NCBI GenBank assembly: GCA_033239005.1
Contig: BSQZ01000009.1
Location: 5,297,252-5,361,251 of the forward strand
Length of the DNA: 64,000 nucleotides
Reading direction: 5' to 3'
Source of the DNA: Lamellibrachia satsuma
Lineage: Eukaryota > Annelida > Polychaeta > Sabellida > Siboglinidae
This document shows, piece by piece, positions 22,371 to 34,988 of the stretch; the stretch's first letter is position 1; each line of letters starts with the position of its first letter. The notes beneath the pieces were generated by a model, which saw only the letters and a list, made by a program, of their open reading frames with translations, did not search any database and was not told the DNA's origin. The position numbers and the translations under genes were made by a program.

Positions 22371-25300
22371 GTAAGACTTGGAATGCTGCACACCAGGGTT
22401 GTGTGCAGTACCCAGATCTTGCCACCTAACATTTTGGTCAAAATATATTTGCTGTTGTTGGTTACATTGATTGTGGCGCAGGCCTACAATAGTCCCACCG
22501 CTAGACAATCATGCATCGTAATTTTTATACCAACAGGTGTTCAGTTGCCTCTGGAAATCAGATGTCTCCCTTGCTGCATGATACACTAGCATTTCTCTGT
22601 CAAAATTACTTTTTTAGTTGTGGAAGAGTCCAACATCCATATTTTGTGTCGTGACAGACATTGTTAACCAAAAGCTAGTAACACTCATGAGTGCTGAACT
22701 AGTTTGTACTTGTAGTCCCTCGTTATGTTTCACTTTTTGTGATACTTTGTAATTGAGCCCAACAATGCTGCAAGCCAGAGTATTGAGGAATATGTACTGT
22801 TTTTTTTTACAGAGAAACACATTTGAGACCCACCTAAAAATGGATACCTGGAGTCAGGCAATGCAGCTAATAGCACCACCAACATGCAGACAATTTTATT
22901 TCAATAGCAGTCCATATTGTTTTAAATACTAGGTATTAGTAAATTTCCGTGCAACTGTGTTTTTCTTGCAAATGACCGATCGAGCAGTAGTGTGGGCTAT
23001 TACTTCTTTGTGCGTGTTTGGTAATGTCACAGAGATGGCGGAGATGGAGTGATTACACCACAAATGTAATTGATTATGAATTATGATTGCTGTTAGAATG
23101 TATGAATACGATTACTTAAAGTGAAACCACAGGCATTGTTTCAGGCCTTTGCCCCAATAGGAGTGTCTAAAAACTAACTAACCATTTGCAACTATAATCA
23201 GGAATATCACATAAATATCTGGGAATATGTTCTAAAAGTGTGAAATTCTGGTGTTATGTCATTTTTCGTGGAAGCTGACATATTCATCAGTGTTTGCAGT
23301 TTTCACCAATCAGCGGTGAGCAGCCCCTTAATCCCTGGCGCGGCTGTTACATAGGATATGCGTATTGTGTATATTTTTAATGTGGTTGAGGTGTGCAGTT
23401 ACATTTTTATTTACTTTTATATTGGATTTACACGCAGCAAAAATTATTACAATGAAGTACAGAGAGTTGTCGTTAAAGCCTGAAGCAGTACAGGCAATCT
23501 TCCAGCATGTACCTCAGCCAAAGGCTTTGACAACATGCAAACACTCGATTAAGAGAACTGTCAAATCGGAAGGTGAGGAATGAATGAATGGACAATCTTG
23601 CCAAATAAGTTGATTTTAGACGCAAACAGCATGTCCAACTTATTGGCAAGTATGTGACTAAAATCGTCTACGATCAGGCGTTTAAAGTTGGAGTTGTGGG
23701 AAACCTAGTCAACACTCTTGACATAGGATTCTGAGCAAATATGGCACTGCACATGCAAAAAAGATTTTCGGTGTTCAATGAGGTGTATTTAGTTAACCAT
23801 TTCCATGATATTTTATTATAGTTGCAAATGGTTAGTTTTCAAGTACTCTTATTAGATGCAAAAGCTTAAAAAATGCCTTTGGTTTCACTTTAATTAGTGT
23901 AATCGATTACGAGTATGATTACTTTTGAATGTAATCATGATTACATGAGGAATATAACTAACATAATGAAATAAATAAAAAACCTGATGTTATCGCTCTG
24001 TGAGACATAAAAGAAGATGTCAGTTCAGTCCCAAACTGCTGTTTAAACAAGTTAGATGAATGCACTGAGCAGGGAGTGAGCTCATTTCAAAGGGTAGATT
24101 AGACACAGCCAAACAACCAATATCAAAGAAAGCTTCCAGTCAGCTCCAGGCAATTGCTTAACAGTGCCAATTGCCCATTTGAGTAAGCTAACTCTGTTGT
24201 GAGTGAGCTACATTTGAGTAAACTAACTCTGTTGTGAGTGAGCTACATTTGAGTAAACTAACTCTGTTGTGAGTGAGCTACATTTGAGTAAGCTAACTCT
24301 GTCGTGAGTGAGCTACATATGGAATCAGTGAAGTCATGGGCCTTAATGTTCCACTCTTAATTCATCTGGGGTAGACTAATTGGGGTATAACAGAGTAGAT
24401 GAAATGGGTGTATAGTCGGGTAGAAGTTAGAACTACAGTCAGGTAGAAGTTAGAACTACATAAATATGCATAAGGTAATAAATACAATTACTTGGACTTT
24501 TTGACCAAAGTATGCAAGTACAATTACTCCAAAATTCTCAATGATTGCGATTACTGAGTTACTCCATCATTTATATATATGGTGCTGTTAAATTTATGTT
24601 ACATTCAGCATTGCATTGGGGCTGGTACAACCCACAGTTGGCATGAAGGAATAAGGGATTAGTGTGTCAGATGATTTCACATCATATTTTTGGAACCCTT
24701 TCACAGTCTATGTTACACCTATGTCATTTGCAGCCTGGTGGATCAAGACTATGGTCAGCATCACCGGTATCGGGCAGTCCACAGAAGTCTCTCAACCGAA
24801 GCGGATCACTGTCCTCGCCAATGGCCCAGGGATCTATTGCAGCGTTCCCACACAGTGCACGGTTCGACTCAAGAAACAGGTACCGCTGAAGTTGTTCTGT
24901 TTTCTGGAATGTTTATGACTCGCGTTGAATACTGTTGCACTGTGAATCAGTGACAGGATAAATGGTGGGGGTGATCACTATAATGACCCATGTCATAAAT
25001 GGTGGGGGGTGATCACTTTAATGACCCATGTCATAAATGGTGGGGGGTGATCACTTTAATGACCCATGTCATAAATGGTGGGGGGTGATCACTTTAATGA
25101 CCCATGTCATAAATGGTGGGGGGGTGATCACTTTAATGACCCATGTCATAAATGGTGGGGGGTGATCACTTTAACCTTTTGAAGACCAAGTTTCTGGGGC
25201 AAACGCTACTATAACCAAGGGAGGGTATCTATAGATGGTTGCAGAATGAAAACTACCATAGATAAGTATACAAAAGTATATATTTTCTGAAACAACATTT

Positions 25301-28300
25301 ATTTCTCTATTTGATTACACAAGAATGAATGTTGTGTGATTACTAAAAAAACATAGAAAAATAAATTAAAAAAAAAACAATTGGACTAAATTTTTTTTAT
25401 ATATTCTTGATTATTATGCAATCCCTACAAAAAATGTGCAAAATATACCCAGTAAACAAGGTGCAGCAAATAACATTACAACATAATTGAACAAACACAC
25501 TGTAATATCGCTCACCCTACCCCAAAACTGACACGCCCACCACAAGCGAGTGCCCTGTTTGACAGCTGTCAAAATATGATCGGTCATGGCTGCCGCTTCC
25601 TACCATTATGTTTTCGATCTAAGTTACTGATTTCAATGTAAAAAACATTATTATGTTGGAGACATCGATGCCTCGAAGGTTTTCTTCTAAATTTTACCTG
25701 TGTTTGCACCTGCGTAGCAAAACATACCTGAAATTTCGCTGCCCGAAGCATCTGGTGACGGCACTTATTCATCCAAATCGTCAGCCACATCGATCTCGCT
25801 GTCAACAACACTGCTTTCGTCTGATTCATCCAAATCTAAACCTATAGCATCCAATACCCGTTCGTAGTCGTCAATCCCTCGAATCAGGAATCGTCGACGA
25901 TCCATTTCAACTTCACAAACCCCTAAAAAAATTTAAAACAACAGGAAAAATCTCGGAATGGTCTCAAAATGGCAACAAATTATATGGCTGTATACGGGTC
26001 TTTCCGTATTGGCTATGCACAGAAACGCTGCTGACGATCAACGTAAGCACTACTCACCAACCCCGATATATCGGGGTTTGGTCCTCAAAAGGTTAATGAC
26101 CCATGTCATAAATGGTGGGGGGTGATCACTTTAATGACCCATGTCATAAATGGTGGGGGTGATCACTTTAGCGACCCATGTCATAAATGGTGGGGGGTGA
26201 TTACTTTAATGACCCATGTCATAAATGGTGGGGGGGTGACCACTTTAATGACCCATGTCATAAATGGTGGGGGGGTGATCACTTTAATGACCCATGTCAT
26301 AGATGTTGGGGGGGTGATCACTTTAATGACCCATGTCATAAATGTTGGGGGGTGATTACTTTAATGACCCATGTCATAAATGGTGGGGGGGTGATCACTT
26401 TAATGACCCATGTCATAAATGTTGGGGGGGTGATTACTTTAATGACCCATGTCATAAATGTTGGAGGGGTGATCACTTTAACGACCCATGTCATAAATGG
26501 TGGGGGGGTGATCACTTTAATGACCCATGTCATAAATGGTGGGGGTGATCACTTTAATGACCCATGTCATAAATGGTGGGGGTGATCACTTTAATGACCC
26601 ATGTCATAAATGGTGGGGGTGATCACTTTAACGACCCATGTCATAAATGGTGGGGGGGTGATCACTGACCCATGTCATAAACATATTTCTAGTACCTTTA
26701 TGTTGCGGTCCATGTAATCAGATGATGTGACCATTTTAAAAGAAAAGCAACAATCAAGGGAGAATTTATAGTATATTTGATTAATAGTTACATGATAACG
26801 ACAAAGCATTTATGGGATTTCATGATGAAAAGGAAACAATGAAAGTTAAACTTTTCACTGCTTTTGCCATTGGAGAAACAATGTTTGTTTCAGGGATCTC
26901 CTTGGGGGTCGAACAAAGGAGAAGGTGGGGGCTCCCCCCATACAGGGGTTGCTTGAGACGATAGCCAGCCCTAGTCCGATGACTGACGGCAGTAAGGTGT
27001 GTTGGCAGGAAGGTGCTGGTTAAATATGTCTAAATAAATACAGGTTTAGACAAGTTTCATCCAATCGTATAGTGGTCACATGTTGATATTGGTTGTCACT
27101 CAGGAAGTAACTTGATGAGTTTTTAACAAGAGTGAACAAGGTTACCATATAAAGCGAATAATTTAAGGTGGCATGTGGCCTGGGGAGCGGCTTTTGGCTT
27201 GTCTCAATTTTTCACTTGTGTCTGGTACACTGTTAGATGCTTTTGTTTCTGACTTTTACACACTTGGATCTGTTTTCAGAAATGTGTATATCTATTTTAA
27301 AAGGCATGCAATTTCTTTATTACCAAGACTTTCCCTATATGTGTATACATTTTTGGAAAGGTAATGTCCTCATGAATCCAATGATGGAGAGAAAAAAGCC
27401 ATTTTGAATTTATATGACACAATAATTGATTCAAAATGGCCACAACATATTAGGAGTACTAGTGTACTATAGAACATCACACGCAATAACGAGAGCTATT
27501 AGCCACAGATGAATAGTGATTGCATGTTTAGAAATAACACTAATATTTACACATGGCAGAATATGAAGGCAATAAGTACATTATTTGACATTTTATACAG
27601 GCGTCATTGGCAAGTGTAACAATCCAGACGGTTTCTATATGCAGTGTTAAAAATTAAGACCTTTTTATCAAATGCTTCCTGCCGATTCAGTTAGCCAAAA
27701 TGCGCAGGTTATCGACCCCACCCCATCAGTTGATCCCAGTTGCCACATCTGGGTCGGACTGTGTTAGTGATGCACATTAAAGTACTTTACAGTACTAACC
27801 TATGCTAATTTAATATAAAATACAGTTGTGATAAACTGCGTCTTCCTTGCCAGTGACAAATTGCTACCATGGCAAAAGTGAAGTCTGCACATACAAGGGA
27901 AACCCCTGGCACTTGTGCCATGGATGCATAGTGGATGATTCACATTTAATGACGTCAGCATCTTGGGGAATACCAGGCAAACACCAAAGCAAAGATAGCT
28001 GACAAAGTTGCGAGAATCGTAGAGTTAAAAAAATTTGAAGGATATTACGCCAATTTATTTACATGTCGGCGATACTAAGGAGGTAGACAATCTGATTGAC
28101 AATATCATGTGCGAAGTTATTCTGATTAATGTGATATTTTGCTGTGAACGTGAACTTTGTAGGATTCCATTTGGAGAATGGCATATATGTTTGACAGGCC
28201 CGTGGCAGTGCACACGAAACTTCGGCATCAATTTTAAGTTAATTTTTTTTAATTTTAACTTTCACAAATAAAGTTCATAGTTACGTACAATTCTCTCTGC

Positions 28301-31300
28301 TCTTCATCATTTCTAAGATTATTCAGAGTTACATAATCTTCATCAAACATCCTCATTAGTTCCTTCGTACAGTATGAATGCGTCAGAAAACCACCTCCTA
28401 TTGGTCCTTGTAACTGAGAACAACATACATTCATGTGTTGTATAATTATCTGTTCTTCAAGAATATGTTTGCTTTGATAATCTGCAATCTTTTTTTTTGT
28501 AACATTCTGAATATGCTCGATTTGCTTCAGTAAAATGTGTTTAGCCAATCTGTTCTCTTCGTTGAACCAACCAAAATCATTGGGAACCAAAATGTGCGGA
28601 TAAAAGATATTGCTTCTAGTGGATAGTTTTTGTTCATCAACAAAACTCCACATCAGTAGCATATACCAAGTGTCTTGCCCATTAACAGCTTGGATATGAT
28701 GGCCCATGCTGTGTAGTAATTGTTGTTACTGTATAATTATTGCAAAAACCAACACTAGTTTAGAAGTAATTAAAACACAGCATAGAATGTAATTTTCACA
28801 ATACATATGTAACTACTTTTTTATTATTTATTTTAAATACACAACATTTAAAATACAAATGTATTTTTGCAGCTTGACGGCAGTTTGCGAGGTGGGTCAT
28901 TCGTGGGTGGAGGCGGGTCATTCGTGGGCACGCCATCGTCTGCCCAGTTCTCACAATACACACTGGGTGAGCTGTCGTCATCATTGAGTTTGAATGGTAT
29001 AGTTTTAGAAGTTGGGTATTGCATGTTTGGTTTAATGCCAGGGTTTGCACAGATCCTTGAATGTTCTTAAAGTTGACTTTGTGACTCAAGTACCCTTCAA
29101 TGTTCTTGGAATTCATGGCAGTGTCCTTGAATGTTCTTTGTTTCGTTTTCACCACAAGTTATTTGATTTATGTTTGATAATCGCCATGTCGAGAACTGAG
29201 AGCAATTGTAATGTGAGACATGAGTGGTTATTGGATGATAGACTCGGACTATTTGAGTACAGATGATAAATGCTCTAGTTTCTACAATATTTAAAGTAAA
29301 CAAATTATAAGTAAGACAAACAGGGGTCAGAGACTGTTGCTGTCAATTAGCTTTTTTCTGTGTGCAACTGCATGTGCTGAGAGAGCGGCACAAACGCTCT
29401 ATTGAGTATTGGAAATAAACAGTTAATATTTTTTTTCTGAAATAATGTTTAGAAGCTTCGGAAAATGGTCTTGAAAAGGTGCTGTTTTTTCCCCCAAATG
29501 TTCTTGAATGTTCTTGATGTCTGATTGTTCTTTATGCTTTATGTATGAGCCCTGGGCTATGCACCTGAAAGAGATAATAAAAACTAACCATGTGCAACTA
29601 AAATCAAGAATATAACGTCAGTAGTTTACTCAGAATGTTTTCTAAAAGTGGGAGATTCCGGTCATTTCTCTGGTTGACTGAGGGCTGATATGTAATCAGC
29701 ACGACCGATAAGCGCATGCGCAGTTCTGTGAAATCGGGGTAACTGAGACTACAAGTGACTTATTAAGGGAGACTTGCATATACAGAACCAATGCAGTCTC
29801 ACACAAATGTGCTATTTTGCCAGAAAGAGGACTAGTTTAGTAAACAAAGCCAACATATGTTACATAAGTTGAGTTTGGACACAAGTAGCATGGCCATATC
29901 TTATTGGTAAGTAGAAGAATAGGTGTATACAAATATATTTTAATTTTGTGAGCGAATATTGCTAGAATACCACACTCGTGACATGGTTATCTAACAGTAT
30001 GGCAAGGCCCATGAAGTTAAGATGATGTGTATTCAACAAGGTTTTCCTAGTAAACCACTGGCGTAATTTTCTTGCAAATGTAGTTGCAAATGGTTATGTT
30101 TTAGTAACTCTTATCAGTGGATGCGCAGAAAAACATGACTTGTTTTTCTTATGCATAGTTATGTATTTAGTTTCATCAAACGGGTCGTTTATTTTGGAGA
30201 CTCACTTTGTTTGTGGGATAGATGTGTATGTACGTTTTGTTGTTAAGACCCCTGCTCATTTCATTTATTCCTTCACTAATCAGGTTCTTTGATGTTCAAA
30301 TTTATAGAGTGTGAATAGTTTTATTAATGTATGCAATTTGTTTGATAAAAGAGTGTAAATTGATGTAAGAAATGATTTTTATCATTAGATCAGGTAATGT
30401 GTAGGTGTGAATAAACCTATCTTATAGTTTATAGAGGCTGCTTATGGCCACATTTGTCCTTTTTGGTTTGCACAAATGCGCTAGCATTTTACGTAGTTCG
30501 AACTAGATAGGTTACATTTTTCGTGAGAGGCGCGAACAAATTTAATTTAGGATGCAGCTTTAAATTCCTCGTCTCTGTTTGTATTGATCATGTCATGTGT
30601 GATGTCAACAGCCAATCAAACGCAGCCCGGGTTGAACCAGAGTGCACACATGAGTCAGATGATTGGTCAGTCGGCAAAGACTCCGCCATCGCCAGCACAG
30701 ATCGACCCGTTCTACACACAAGGGTAGGCTTTACTTTAGTACAGAAAACACATATTGGCAGTGAAGATATTAGAATCGATATAGCTTATACTGTATGACA
30801 TGATTTTATTATTTACCAACTATCAATTGTACCTTCAATATCCTATGCTTCTTCTAGTATTACCTGTTCAGTCTCATACTAGATGTTGTGAGTGTATTAA
30901 TTACATTTATTGTATTTGTTCTGTGCGTCTTTCCAGGGAAGCAATAAAACCTGATGATGAGTTGGATGAAACATGGGTCACTGTGTTTGGGTGAGTACTA
31001 GAAATTTTGGATGCCCGCGTCTTGTGTCATTAAAATAAGACTCGCTAATAAATCAGACTAATGTCGCAATTATAAACTGATGTGTAGCTTGAACTCGTTT
31101 CTGTAGATATCCGTAATAATTAGAACGCATACATGTGTGAGTAAAATAGCAGCCCATTTATTTAGCACCGAATTAATAATATGTATGGGATGCCAAAGCG
31201 CCACCTAGCTAAATGTGAAAATGACCTTCTGTTGGTTACAGCAAGTTACACTCCAGGGGGCGCACATAAAATCATACAGATAATTCAAATCTTAGAACAC

Positions 31301-34300
31301 ATGACAAAGTGAACTAATGCTATGTACATTGATGTAAAAAACAAAAAGGCCTTGATCCAACAACTCCACCCACCCCAGGCGATGCATCAGTACTTTTAAA
31401 TGTTGATAATTTTCCAGATTTAGAAATATAACGATGTAACAATGTTGTAACACAGTGCATGTTTTTCTAACAACTCCAGGGTGTAACAATGTTGTAACAC
31501 AGTGCATGTTTTTCTAACAACTCCAGGGTGTAACAATGTAGTAACACAGTGCATGTTTTTCTAACAACTCCAGGGTGTAACAATGTTGTAACACAGTGCA
31601 TGTTTTTCTAACAACTCCAGGGTGTCAAAATTATAATCCACCATCCACCTCCTGGATGCTTTGCATCTCGGGTGCCAAACTTTCAGGCTTTTGTCTACGA
31701 CACCACGGTCAGGTCACCTCAGTAAAAATTTTTTTTAGAAATTCACCCCATTGTTACCTGCAAGCAATCGAATTACCCTTTGCAGTTATTGCTTGCAATT
31801 GTCCGCAACGTTATGTGAACAGTTACGTACAATTGTTGACAACGTCGTGCGTCTTGTCTTCGATTGTCCAAAGTTATGTTATATATGGGCAAGGCATCGT
31901 TACATGTGACTGTAACTGCCAGTGTTAACTGCCAGTGTTAACTGCCAGTGTTACATCGTAAATTCAAGAGTTGGAAAGAAGCAATCAAGATATTGTATCA
32001 AGTAACACGGCATAGATGGATATTTTTGTGCTAATGTTGTGTATCCTGAAGTTTGGCAAACACGAACTACCACGTTATACCATCCAGAGAGTAGTATTGA
32101 TAATTTTTTTCTGCGAAGTTGCGAATTTCCAAGATATTGGACTGTATTACAGCACCGGGCCGTGACGCATACGCAGTTTAAAACAATAGTTGTTCCTCCT
32201 TTAATATGCTTTGTAAGAATAAGTAGATGTCATCATTTGTGAATGATCCTTAGGGTGGACCATTTCCAGGGAGAGTTGGGATGCCTCTGTTTGTTCTCTC
32301 ATGTGCCTAATGCGATGGATTGAGCCAGGGACGTTTCTTTGTTTCCAGTTTTCCACTGGCAGCCACTTCGTTTGTTCTACAACAGTTCGCGCAGTACGGC
32401 AGCATTTTAAAACATGTGGTACGTTGAAAATGTGACATAATTTATAAGCATTGATTACAAATTGATTGAGTCACAATACTGTTTATATCTGGCACAACAT
32501 TATTCATTATTTGGTTTCCATTCTGCTCACAGTTAACCACTTCCAGCGCACAATATTGGCCAGGTTGGAAAATTAGTTAGGACTAATTTATGGTTCTCTT
32601 GGAGGTGCATTTCCACCCAAATGTAGATCATTAGGAGATACAAAATTATAAATTGAAATCGTACTACTATTAAGTCTATACTTGTCAAAGAAAACAAGAT
32701 TAAATTTTCCCTGGTGTCTGTGATTCTGAAACTCCTTGATTCATCCTGCAGACTCCTTATTAAGCCCTTGGTATGAGTCCATGTGATTCCCTTGTTTAGA
32801 AGACAACGAATCCAATGTTAAACAAATTAAGCCCTTGGTATGAGTCCATGTGATTCCCTTGTTTAGAAGACAACGAATCCAATGTTAAACAAATTAAGCC
32901 CTTGGTATGAGTCCATGTGATTCCCTTGTTTAGAAGACAACGAATCCAATGTTAAACAAATTAAGCCCTTGGTATGAGTCCATGTGATTCCCTTGTTTAG
33001 AAGACAACGATTCCAATGTTAAACAAATTAAGTCCTTGGTATGAGTCCATGTGATTCCCTTGTTTAGAAGACAACGAATCCAATGTTAAACAAATTCAGT
33101 CATCCGTCGACGTGTATGCACTGCCATCTTGAAACAGCTCTGGGCAGTACCGAGCGGTCATACTCATGCAACTATTTGTTTGAAAATACCCTTGAGTATA
33201 CGTGACCCGACATGGCTGCAGCCATGTTAGATTACATCAGAGATGTCACACAATGAACTAGGTGGTAGAAAAAGTTTGGACTCCCAAGTTTGTGTGCAGA
33301 CTCTAAACTTTGAGTTCCCATCGATTTCCCATGAAAATCAATGCCTTGAAACCACACACAGGTAACTAGTAGGATGCCTGTTTAAATGTTAGCATACTTC
33401 TATAATGAGAGTGTTTGCTGCGGTGCTGCTCCAGGTGGCGACTGATGGCAACTGGATGCACATTCACTTCCAGTCGAAGATCCAGGCCAGGAAGGCACTG
33501 AGTAAAAATGGCAAGGTGTTCGGGACAGGCGTCATGGTAGGCGTGCACCAGTGTATCGACAAGGTGATGTTTACTTTCTCTCATCAGTATTTACAGAGTT
33601 CCACAGGTTATAGAAATCCTGCAATTATACAACACCCTCACACGCACGCACATACACACATTGATCACACAACCTGATAGTGGTACAGTGATGGAATTTT
33701 ATGCAGCAAAAATAATGGGAACCCTGGTTTAAATTACTGAAATGTTTGTTTGTATTCAGAGCATACTGTATCAGTGTAATCAGAAGGCTCATATTCGCAC
33801 CGGATTTACTCCATCTTGTCTGCAACGTTTAAATTTGTCAGGTGAAATAGGACTTGTAAAAATTGTAATTTTCTAAAATGGTAGTTCTAAAATTGAATGC
33901 CATTGTGGCGTAGCACATGCCACGCTTGTCTTATATAGCGTGGCTTGGCACACAGGTTGGGGCCCTCTCCCATTTTAGTCACCAGACACTCTTAGTAAGC
34001 ACATAGGAGCAGCTACTGCAGTGAATTCCAAGTCAAGTCCAGCTGGCAGGGACCGTACGGGGCCATGAAATCCTCGAAAACCTTGAATTTCACCAACTCA
34101 AAATCAAGGCCTTGAATTCAGGCATGCAGCCTTGAAAAGCCTTGAATTTTGACAAGGCCAGAAGTAAAAATTAACAGACCACATTACGCTTGGTAAGGGT
34201 AGACATCAGCCTTTTGTTTACCGAGCGTAGTTTGAATATTTTTTCGAAATGGGGAAGTCAAGGTTTCAAGACGCCTGGCTCAAACATCCTGAGTATAGCA

Positions 34301-34957
34301 AATGGCTCGCGCGAAATCCAACAAATGTATTTTTGGCACATTGCCGGATATGCAAACGTTCGTTTGATGTGAAAGCTATGGGAGAATCTGCCATTAGAAG
34401 CCACAGCGCTGGCCAAAAACACGCTGATAATATGAAACTACAAAATACGAGCTGCGTGGGAACCTCAATAGTGACATTATTCGGCAATACTAGACCACAG
34501 GAAACTACAGGTATGTATATATGATACTTTACGATAATAATAAGACCTGTGTTTTATGATATTACGGAGTTATCTTAATTAACAAGCAAAGACAGTTGCA
34601 TGTAACTGTCCGCGTTAATGGGCGATATTTCGCTGTGATGCGGTTGTTGACGGACGTTATGTCGATGGCGCAGGTGAACATGTGGCACCACCTAGTGAAT
34701 GTGCCAATACATACTTTACATGAATAGTTCCAGCTGTTTGCTAATGTGTGTCAAGGCCGGCTGGTGTCCATGATTGACAAGAAAACATAATTATCAGTTA
34801 GGATCATGTGCATAATACGAACAGGATAGGTTGACAAATAATATTTTGTTGGACATGTCGTAATTATACTATTTATAGGTGTATACATATGTTATATATA
34901 TATATATATATATATATAACATATGTATACACCTATAAATAGTATAATTACGACATG

Positions 34958-34988
<31 letters not shown>

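Noticed and set aside
22355..22440. tRNA-like GATGGCTCAGTCGGTAAGAC
   Set aside because: It is the end of NUP35 exon 1 and its splice donor; no cloverleaf can be folded around it.
26122..26585. Repeated-peptide ORFs (DPCHKWWGG, TWVIKVITP)
   Set aside because: Products of the ~39-bp minisatellite on both strands.
28873..28975. Reading NUP35 exon 2 directly into exon 4
   Set aside because: Phase would give an unrelated peptide; the small exon at 26894-26996 supplies the phase change and the conserved GAPP motif.
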